Assembly (NCBI GenBank): GCA_019648995.1
Contig: BLXT01004219.1
Coordinates: 8,873 to 34,598 of the forward strand
DNA length: 25,726 nt
Source of the DNA: Plakobranchus ocellatus
Lineage: Eukaryota > Mollusca > Gastropoda > Plakobranchidae
Direction: 5' to 3'
Numbering within the stretch: the stretch's first letter is position 1; each line of letters starts with the position of its first letter. A program made the translations under genes and the position numbers. Shown here piece by piece: positions 18,814-25,726 of the stretch. The notes under the pieces were generated by a model, which saw only the letters and a list, made by a program, of their open reading frames with translations, ran no database searches and was not told where the DNA came from.

Positions 18814-19367
18814 GAAAGAACATCTAACATTCTTTAGAGTGAATCCAAGCTAAAGGTGATCAAAATTATTTTTGGCATCGACCTCTAGGCTGGATTTTCC
18901 ACCAAAAATTGACGATTTAACCGTGCAAATGATTTTAAAATAAAATTAAAACATTTAAATGTATAGAGACAAACACTTTTGTGCTTCAGTCATGAAGTAG
19001 AGTACAAGAATAACATCACTGCATGGAGTAAGGCATGTGCTTGCTCAGATTTTTTGGAACAAACTTCCGTAAAAAAGGAAAAAACCAGTAAAAATTCCCC
19101 ATCGCCATGAACTGATCGATAGGGTTTCGATGGTCACTTCTTGTGTTTATGGCTTCCGTCGTTATTGAATATCTTGAAAGCATTTTCCCGATGTATTTCA
19201 GCGTCTTCCAACGTGTATAATGTCCGCCTTTTCAAAAATAAGAAAGAAACAGTGTGATATTTTACTCTAAAACGGCTTTCTGACTATCGAAACTAACTCG
19301 CGAGTTTGAGCTATTGCTGGCCTTTTAAATTTTTTAACAGTGTCTTTGGACCTTATTCTATTAATAT
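18814..19367 (-). repeat. B-type unit
   Basis: Reversed B path: AACATTCTTTAGAGTGAATCC, GAAGTAGAGTACAAGAATAAC, ATGGAGTAAGGCATGTG, ATGGCTTCCGTCGTTATTG and CGTCTTCCAACGTG. A deletion near 19178 removes the hairpin core (CTTGAAAGCATTTTCCC). Confidence 0.69.
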
Positions 19368-19512
19368 GTTGAGAGAATGTTTAACTTATCATGGTTATTT
19401 TCGAGCTGAAGGCGATTACAGTTGAGGCTTAAAACCTTTTTTTAATCCAATGTTTCTTACAAAAATGCCGATTTTGCCCAAGTAAATGACCTCAAAATAA
19501 AATTTTAAAAAT
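19368..19512 (-). repeat. A/D-type unit, tail only
   Basis: Reversed tail with ATCATGGTTATTTTCGAGC, AATGTTTCTTACAAAAATGC and CCCAAGTAAATGACCTC. It stops at about 19512, where plus-oriented C sequence begins with ATTCGAAAAAGTGTCG. Confidence 0.65.
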
Positions 19513-19785
19513 TCGAAAAAGTGTCGAAAATGTACCGTACAAATGCGATTGTTTTATGTACTCTTTTTTCCTGTAATATCCACCGATACCAGTAACAATA
19601 GGTTGTTTTTTTTTTGTGTTGCTTTTTTTTTTTTTTTTTTTGTATTTTCCTTTTGAAGTAGATAAGTTTGAAAAGGGAAGAAACCACCTATTTGGAAGTG
19701 CAAATTAGCAAGAAAAACGTGATTGCATCCCTTGGAATCCACCGCAGTCAGTTCCAAATGTTATACAAGAGAATAACAGAGAGAG
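19513..19785 (+). repeat. C-type unit, 3' half only
   Basis: ATTCGAAAAAGTGTCGAAAATG, GTACAAATGCGATTG, TCCTGTAATATCCACCGATA, a long T run at about 19610-19642 and CCGCAGTCAGTTCC are the C second half. Confidence 0.68.
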
Positions 19786-20345
19786 TAAGATTAAAAGATA
19801 CTATAAAATGACTCAAAGGGTAAGCATTCGCACAAACCCTCGAGTTAATTTCGATTGTAACAAAATCTTTTTTTCAGGAAAATCGCGCCCTTTTCCTTCT
19901 TATTTTGGAAACGGCAGACATTGGACATGTCGAAAGATGCTAAAATACGTTGCAGATGTGCTTTTCATAGAGAGCAAAAGATTCTTCGTACACGTCAACA
20001 AGGAAGGGGGTCAGAAATGCAAGAAGTAAGCATCAAATTATTGTCATTTTATCGCAATGTGGAATTTTTTAATTATTTGTCGGTCTTTTATGAATGACCC
20101 TCCATAAATACCTGGGCAAACGCAGGCCTAAATTACCATAACAGTATGCTATTATTCTACTGTCTTTCATGATTAAAACATCAAATTGTTTTTGTTCATA
20201 CAATTAAGTGTTTATATTTTATTTTGAAGTCATATACTTGGATAAAATTTGCAAGTTTTTTCAAAAACACTAGACTAAAAACAGGTTTTAAGCCTCAATT
20301 TTTTTCCTTAGTTCAAAGATAACCAGAAAAAAGTTAAATATCCTC
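19786..20345 (+). repeat. A-type unit
   Basis: Start shortened to AGAGAGTAAGATTAAAAG. The A path is complete, with AAATCGCGCCC, GACATTGGACATGTCG, GCTTTTCATAGAGAGC (altered core), GGGGGTCAGAAATGCAAGAAG and CATACAATTAAGTG. It looks like a close relative of the A unit at 9168. Confidence 0.69.
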
Positions 20346-20924
20346 CTATATGTTGATAAACTTAGGTTCAAAGATACTGTTAAAAAATTTACATGGCCAG
20401 CAATAGCTCAAACTCGCGAGTTAGTTTCAATCGTACGAAAGCCATTTTAGAGTAAAATATGGCATTTTTTCTTTCTTATTTATGAAACGGCGGGCCTTGG
20501 ACACGTTGGAAGACGCTGAAATACATCGGGAAAATGCTTTTCATCGAAAGCAAAGTTTTCTTCAAGATATTCAATAACGACGGAAGCCATAAACGCAAGA
20601 AGTGACAATCGAAACCCTATCAGTTCATGGCGATAGGGAATTTTTACTGGTTTTTTTCCTTTTTTACGGAAGTTTTTTCCAAAAAATCTGAGCAAACATA
20701 TGCTTTACTCCATGCAGTGATGTTATTCTTGTACTCTACTTCATCACCGAAGCACACAATCGTTTTTCTCTATACATTTAAATGTTTTAATTTGATTTTA
20801 AAACCATTTACACGGTTAAATCGTCAATTTTTGGTGTAAAATCCGGCCTAAAGGTCGTTGCCAGTTATAATTTTGATCGCCTTTAGCTTGGATTCACCCT
20901 AAAGAATGTTAAATGTTCTTTCAT
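20346..20924 (+). repeat. B-type unit, near consensus
   Basis: Start GTTGATAAACTTAGGTTC. Hairpin core at 20535-20552, CTTCAAGATATTCAATAACG, ATCTGAGCAAACATATGC and ACTCCATGCAGTGATG. The B-C border pair AAAGAATGTTAAATGTTCTTT is present at about 20902. Confidence 0.71.
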
Positions 20925-21262
20925 AAAGCAATAGAGAAAATTCGAAATACACTATAACATCACTCAAATTGCTTTCGGCGATAAAATTTCCATCGTTATT
21001 AGGCCTATTTATATAGAAATTTGCATATTTTCTTTTTTTTTTTTTTTGTGGAAACAAGAGGCATTGGTGTTATCGCAAGACAGTCAAATACGACGAACAT
21101 AAGGTTTTCAAACTTTTCCTACCCAGGAGAATAAAAAAGAAACGTAATCTATGTGATATAAAAGAGAAAAAGTTCAATAAGATTCTTTTACACTGCAACC
21201 AGGGACTTTTCTTTTTTTTTGGTTTTCGTTTCTATAATCTAATTGAAATAGGGTCGAAAGCG
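20925..21262 (+). repeat. C-type unit, first subfamily, 3' part missing
   Basis: AAGCAATAGAGAAAATTCG, ACATCACTCAAATTGC, GGTGTTATCGCAAGAC, CCCAGGAGAATAAAAAAG and AGGGTCGAAAGCGTATA. It then jumps to the middle of an A tail at about 21262. Confidence 0.69.
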
Positions 21263-21450
21263 TATATAGGTTTAATCCATACAATTAAGTCGGTTTTTTT
21301 TTTTTTTTTTGTTGTGTTTTTTTAACTCATATACTTGGACAAAATCTGCAATTTTTTTTTAAAAAACGCTAGACTAAAAACAGATTTTAAGCCTCAATTT
21401 CAATCGCCTTTAGCTCGAACATAAAGAGACGAAAGCTGAAATTCCCCCTA
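21263..21450 (+). repeat. A-type unit, tail only
   Basis: AATCCATACAATTAAGTCGG, a T run, ATACTTGGACAAAATCTGC, ACTAAAAACAGATTTTAAGCC and ATCGCCTTTAGCTCG form the A tail and lead in order into a B start. Confidence 0.67.
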
Positions 21451-22018
21451 CATATTGATAGAGTAAGGTCCAAAGACACTGTTAAAAATTTAAGTAGCCA
21501 GCAACAGCTCAAACTCTCAAGTCGATTCGACCGTACGAAAGCCGTTTTAGAGTACAATATCGTATTTTTTCTTATTTATTTTTGAAACGGCGGGCATTGA
21601 CACGTTGGAAGACGCTGAAATACATCGGGAAAATGCTTTTCATCGAAAAAGCAAAAGTTTTCTTCAAGATATTCAATGACGACAGAAGCCATAAACGCAA
21701 GAAGTGACCATTGAAATCCTATCACTTGATGGCGATGGGAAATTTTTACTGGTTTTTCCTTTTTTACGGAAGTTGATTCGTAAAAATCTGAGCAAACACG
21801 TGCCTTACTCCATGAAGTGATGTTATTCTTGTACTCTACATCATGACCGAAGCACAAAATCGTTTGTCTCTATACATTTAAATGTTTTAATTTGATTTTA
21901 AAACCATTTACACGATTAAATCGTCAATTTTTGGTGTAATATCCAGCCTAGAGGTCGTTGCCAGCTATAATTTTGATCTCCTTTAGCTTAGATTCACCCT
22001 AAAGAATGTTAATTGTTC
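21451..22018 (+). repeat. B-type unit
   Basis: Start TATTGATAGAGTAAGGTCC. The hairpin core at about 21635 is altered by one extra A (CATCGAAAAAGC). The remaining path is standard B, including CTTCAAGATATTCAATGACG and CTCTACATCATGACCGAAGC. Confidence 0.7.
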
Positions 22019-22322
22019 TTCCACATAGCAATGGAGAAAAGTTGAAATACACTTTAACATCACTCAAATTGCTTTCCTCAACTTCAATACTCATCGGGAA
22101 TGTGGTAGTCAATGATTATAAAAGTGTTCCCATCCAGGAGAATAAAAAAAGGAAGCGTAATCTTTGTGATGGAAATGAGGAAAAACCATTGCATAAGATT
22201 CCTCTACACCGCAACCAGGAACTTTTCTTTTTTCTGTTATCTATTTAACAGAGTGTCGAAAATGTACCGAGCAAATGCGATTGTTTTTGTATTCAATGTC
22301 TTGAAATATCCATCGTCACCGG
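22019..22322 (+). repeat. C-type unit, fusion of two C subfamilies
   Basis: The first part (ATAGCAATGGAGAAAAGTTG, CTTTCCTCAACTTCAA) belongs to the first C subfamily. After about 22095 it reads TCATCGGGAATGTGG and TTCCCATCCAGG, typical of the second subfamily, with the stretch between deleted. It ends near CCATCGTCACCGG, where the array turns to minus. Confidence 0.66.
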
Positions 22323-22345
22323 TTTTTCAATCTTACCTTATGGAT
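22323..22345 (-). repeat. Stub of a unit start at orientation switch
   Basis: Only the reversed unit start (CAATCTTACCTTATGGATG) is left between the plus C unit and the F unit. Confidence 0.55.
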
Positions 22346-22945
22346 GTAGAAAAGGAAAATTGAAAAATCTCATTTTTGTGTACGAGCTAACAGCGATTGA
22401 AGTTGAGGCTTGCTACCAGTTTATTGGCTCATTTTTCAGCCACAAATTTCCGATTTTATCCTCGTTAATGGCCTCCAACTGAAATAAAAACACGAAAATG
22501 TATAAAGGTAAACGATTTTGAATTGGTTTTGCATGGAATCCACTAAAAGAAAGAGATAAGGGAGTAGTATTTTAGGCGTGTATTTTCTTAGATTGTTACG
22601 GAAGCAACTACGTGAAAGAGTGAAAAGCGATATAAAATTCCCCATCGTAATGTTGCAACAAGTTTTCAGTGCTTTTTTTCTTTCATTTTTTACTTCCTTC
22701 ATTATTTAGTTTCATGAAGAAAACTTTGCTTTCGATAAAATGTGCATTTCCAAAGTATTTTTGCGTCTGCCGACGAATGCAATGCTTATCGATTTAAAAA
22801 ATAGTAAGAAAAGATGCGCCATTTTGATGAAAAAAAAAAACCCGAGGCTTTCTTACGATTAAAACTAACATGCGAGAAGTAAATGTGGCTGCCTATTTGA
22901 GTTATGTTACTTATAGTGTCTTCAAACTTTTCTCTACCGATAATT
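22346..22945 (-). repeat. F-type unit
   Basis: Start at about 22930 (CTTTTCTCTACCGATAATT reversed). Path: CGAGCTAACAGCGATTG, TTAATGGCCTCCAAC, AATCCACTAAAAG, TTTTAGGCGTG, CCCCATCGTAATG, ATGAAGAAAACTTTGCTTTC and CTTACGATTAAAACTAAC. Confidence 0.65.
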
Positions 22946-23490
22946 AAATGAAAATTTCAAAGTGCATGTTTAGTATCGAATGCGAAGGCGATGGAATCCA
23001 AGATGTGCAATCACGGTCATTAGGCTATTTTTCGTTTCATAACTAATGGTTGCTTCCGTTACCGAAGCTTGACATGGCTCAAAAGAAAAAAAAATATACA
23101 TATTTTAATGGTCTCTTGACATATTGCATGAAAAACACAACAGGAATAAACGTATTTGCACGATAATTTTTCCTAAAGTCTGTTTATAAGGTATAAAAGG
23201 GAACTGAATAAAAGTTCCTGCTATGGTATGGCTAAAGCCTTTCCCACACCTAACTCATTACATCTATTACACCTCTCTTTCATTCTTTTTGATGGGACAA
23301 GCAACATATTCATTGTAAACCATATTTCTAAACTAATATATTTATTCCAACGTGTTTAATGCGCATTTAGTGTGAAAAGGATGAGAAAATGTGAGTTATA
23401 CAACTAAAAAAAGGGGGTTGTTATTATCGGAACTAATTTTGGGTTTCAGCTCTGATATTTAATAGTATCTTTCAGCCTTACTCTTCCGAT
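22946..23490 (-). repeat. E-type unit (C-like)
   Basis: Start at about 23478 (CCTTACTCTTCCGATATTC reversed). The tail has GGAATCCAAGATGTGCAATC and ACCGAAGCTTGACATGG. The middle has GGGACAAGCAACATATTC and TGTAAACCATATTTC. It takes the place in the dimer that C takes in the other blocks. Confidence 0.65.
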
Positions 23491-24062
23491 ATTCAACAAA
23501 AAAAAATTAACAATGTTGCGGTTATCTTTGAGATTTAAGACTTCCAACTAGTTTTTAGGCTACTTTTTTCAGGTATAAATTGCCCTTTTTTGCGTTTGAA
23601 TGGCCTCCTATTTAAATAAAAACAATTAATGTATAGAGATAAACGATTGGATACGTTTTTCATTAGACCCAGTAAAACAAAAGATCATTGTTTGGCATTT
23701 CAGGCTTGTGTTTACTTAATATTTATTGTTCCGGAAGCGAGTCAGTAAAAGAGCGGAAAGCAATTTAAAAAATCCAACATGTAATAAAGCAACAAGTTTT
23801 TGATTCTTCTTTCCCTCATTTTTCACTTTCGTCGTTGTTAAGTTTTATGAGGAAAACTTCGCTTTCGATAAAAAGCCCAATCCTAATATTTTATTTTCAT
23901 GTCCTCCGATTTTTTCCAATGCCCATTTAGAGCATATATTCTGCCTAGATATGCTCTATTTTACTGAAAAAGAGGCTTCCTTACGATTGAGACGTCCTTG
24001 CGAAACTAAGGTCAGGCTGTCTATTTAAGTTATTTTAAACAGTCTTTTGAAGTTTCCTACCA
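23491..24062 (-). repeat. F-type unit
   Basis: Counterpart of 22346-22945: AATGGCCTCCTATTTAAATA, GACCCAGTAAAAC, TTTCAGGCTTGTG, ATGAGGAAAACTTCGCTTTC, CTTACGATTGAGACG and the start CCTACCAATAATT. Confidence 0.65.
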
Positions 24063-24635
24063 ATAATTAAAAGAAATTTAATTTGCACCAGTTAGAATCG
24101 ATTCCGAAATCAATGGAATCTAAGATTTGCAATCACCGTCTCATGCTATTTTTTTTTTTTTTAACTAATGGTTGCTTACCTATCCGAGGCTTGGCCTTGC
24201 TCAAAAGAAAAGAAAATATCTATAGTTAATGATGCCTTTGCATTTTATATGAAAACTATGGATTGAATTAACGTTTTCGCACGGTAGTTTTTCCACAGTC
24301 TGTTATTGAGTAATAAAAAGGGCCATTTTAAAAAAAGGTCACTGCTGCAGAACTGCTAAGCTTTCCCCACAATAAATTAATTACATCTCATACATCTCTC
24401 TTTCTTTCTCCTTGATGGAACAAGCAAAATATGCAATGTAAACCATATTTCCAATCTATAATTTTGCTTCCCGACGTGTTCAATGCGCATCGAATTTGAA
24501 AAGTTTAAGAAAATGTGCGTTTTAACTAAAAAAAAAAAAAAAAAGGCTTTCTTCCTTAGAAACGAATAGCGGGTTTAGGCTGCGGCTCCACATTTGCGTA
24601 TTTTAATATTACTTTCAACCTTACTCTACCGATAT
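24063..24635 (-). repeat. E-type unit (C-like)
   Basis: Counterpart of 22946-23490: GGAATCTAAGATTTGCAATC, AACTAATGGTTGCTTACC, GAGGCTTGGCCTTGC, GGAACAAGCAAAATATGC and TGTAAACCATATTTCC, with an A run at about 24529-24543. Confidence 0.66.
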
Positions 24636-25205
24636 TTTAATGAACATTTAACAACACAAGGGTTGTCTCTGAGCTTAAGTCGATTAAATTAAGGCTTCCG
24701 GCGAGTTTTTAAGCTTCTTTTTCTGCCGAAAATTTCCCTTTTTTCTTCTGTAAATAGCCTCCAACTTAAATAAAAACACTAACATGTATGTACGGATAGA
24801 CGATTGGATATGCGTTGTTCATGAAATCCAGTGAAAGAAAAAGATGATTGATCTGTACTTCAGGCATGTGCTAACTTATATTGTTACAGAAGCACTTCTA
24901 TAAAAGAGCACTAGAACTGTTAATAAATGCCCCTTTGTAATGTAGCGTCCACTTTTCAATTCTTATTTCTCTCAATTCTTTTTTATTTTCTTCGATATTT
25001 AGTTTTATAAAGAAAATTTCGCTTTCGAAAAAAAAAGTACATTCTCAATTAATGCGTTCAATGTTTATCGATTTAAAAAATGGTAAAAAAAATATGCGCT
25101 ATTTTACTAAAGAAGATGCTTTGTTACGATCGAAATTAAATCATGGGTTTAACCTTCGGCCTCCCGTTTAATTTATGTAATACTATCTTTCAACCTCGCT
25201 TTAAG
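24636..25205 (-). repeat. F-type unit
   Basis: AATAGCCTCCAACTTAAATA, AATCCAGTGAAAG, TTCAGGCATGTG, TATAAAGAAAATTTCGCTTTCG and TTACGATCGAAATTAAATC. It is preceded on the minus strand by a further F-like unit instead of an E unit, so the alternation ends here. Confidence 0.62.
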
Positions 25206-25650
25206 GATATGTTAAGGAAAGTTTAACAATCATATGGTTGTCTAAGGGGATTAAAGGCTTGCTTCCAATATATAGCCTAATTTTTTTGCGTAAAAGTAGC
25301 CAATTTTACCCGAATGTCTCCCATATTAAATAAAAACAATTAATTTTATATAGACAAATGATTGGATGTCTTTTTCTTTAAACTCACTAAAAGAATAAGA
25401 TAATTTAATATAGTATTTTAGACATGTTTTCACTAAGATGTTATGGTCGTAAAAGAGCGGAAAGAGATAAAGAATCACTCATCGTAAAGATGCGACAAGT
25501 TTTCAATGCTTATTCATTGCATTTTTTGCTTCCATCGTTAGTTTAATAGGGAAAAAAACTCCACTTTCGATGAAAAGCACATTGCCAGTATATTTTATCG
25601 TCTTCCGAGGTGTCCAGAGCCTATCGTTTTTGTAAGGGTAAGAAAATATG
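25206..25650 (-). repeat. F-like unit, last recognisable unit
   Basis: ATTAAATAAAAACAATTAAT, GATGCGACAAGTTTTCAATGC, TTATTCATTGC, CACTTTCGATGAAAAGC (reversed core, about 25562) and CGTCTTCCGAGGTGTCC. The expected continuation after AAGAAAATATG is missing. Confidence 0.62.
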
Positions 25651-25726
25651 GGCATGTTCAAATATAATCTTACACCTTGGAGGGGTGGAGGGGTCTCTTC
25701 GTCTCTTCTCCCGTAAGAACAGCGTA
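25651..25726. other. Non-array sequence at right edge
   Basis: The last 76 bases no longer follow the repeat path and are richer in G and C (CCTTGGAGGGGTGGAGGGG, then CTCTTCGTCTCTTCTCCC). A short inverted pair, TCTTAC at 25668-25673 and GTAAGA at 25713-25718, lies within it. I do not recognise the sequence, and it is too short to classify. Confidence 0.5.

Larger units (their letters stand above)
16897..19512 (-). repeat. Minus-oriented block 2 of the array
   Basis: On the minus strand the order is a partial A tail, then B, C, A, D and a partial B. This is the same order as in plus block 1 at about 1420-3008 except for the extra D unit. By eye the C unit here and the terminal B unit match the copies at 1987 and 2789 most closely. 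Confidence 0.83.
19513..22322 (+). repeat. Plus-oriented block 3 of the array
   Basis: Order: C 3' half, A, B, C 5' part, A tail, B, shortened C. All read in plus orientation. It contains two internal joins (about 21262 and 22095) in addition to the turns at both ends. Confidence 0.83.
22323..25650 (-). repeat. Minus-oriented block 3, diverged E-F dimer array
   Basis: All units read on the minus strand but are more diverged than in the other blocks. Two kinds alternate: E, whose tail is C-like with CCAAGATGTGCAATCACGG and AACTAATGGTTGCTT, and F, with AGTTT.ATGA.GAAAACTT next to the reversed hairpin core. E starts at about 23490 and 24635 and F starts at about 22945 and 24062 are each about 1.12-1.145 kb apart, which defines an E-F dimer. 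Confidence 0.78.

Noticed and set aside
20480-21857. Similar minus-strand open frames of 71 and 93 codons in two B units
   Set aside because: They share protein-like sequence only because the DNA repeat is shared. Other B copies interrupt the frame, and there is no sign of selection for coding.
12365-22345. Orientation switches as fold-back read artefacts
   Set aside because: Arms at the turns are clearly diverged or of different unit types, while fold-back artefacts give near-perfect palindromes. Misassembly between repeats is still possible.
1-25650. CRISPR array
   Set aside because: The repeats are long, diverged and contiguous, with no short identical repeats separated by unique spacers.
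1-25726. tRNA or rRNA genes, or tRNA-derived SINEs
   Set aside because: No convincing cloverleaf, A and B box pair, or rRNA core sequence was seen on either strand.

Overview
This is an AT-rich eukaryotic, most likely invertebrate metazoan, stretch with no host gene that I can support. Two things fill it: an array of diverged, mutually related repeat units of about 500-600 bp, and one dead fragment of an RTE-clade (BovB-like) non-LTR retrotransposon. The species cannot be named from the sequence. The call of an animal genome rests on the retrotransposon type, the poly-T/poly-A tracts, and the lack of any dense coding.

Repeat units. Nearly all units share an order of landmarks: a start like TATCGATAGAGTAAGG, then AAAGACACT, then TGGCCAGCAATAGCTCAAAC, then CGCGAGTTA/TTTCGATCGTAA, then AAACGGCAGACATTGGACA, then CGGAAGACGCTAAAATAC, then the hairpin-forming core TGCTTTTCATCGAAAGCA, then ATGCAAGAAGTAAGCATC, and a tail with CAAATTG, CAATTAAGTG and GTCATTTACTTGG. 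I sort them into types A, D (A-like), B and C. C shares the first half but has its own second half, with GGAGAATAAAAAAGAAACG and a poly-T tract. The types follow each other as A-D-B-C or A-B-C, so the array is a higher-order repeat of about 1.7-2.3 kb. The right end uses a more diverged E-F dimer of about 1.14 kb. Unit edges are placed by eye and are good to about 15 bases.

Layout. 1-12459 is plus-oriented array, broken at about 3009-5078 by the retrotransposon fragment. 12460-14548 is minus, 14549-16896 plus, 16897-19512 minus, 19513-22322 plus, and 22323 to about 25650 minus. After that about 75 bases of different, more GC-rich sequence may mark the array edge. There are therefore five orientation switches in the right half and none in the left half. 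Many units are internally deleted or fused, and several of the breaks fall close to the hairpin core.

The retrotransposon fragment carries the last residues of an endonuclease domain, a reverse transcriptase with recognisable palm motifs, and part of the C-terminal region. It has at least five in-frame stops and at least five frameshifts, and it lacks both ends, so it is inactive. Nothing here makes a protein that I would defend. If the region has a role, it would be structural, such as satellite or heterochromatin, and that is inference only.
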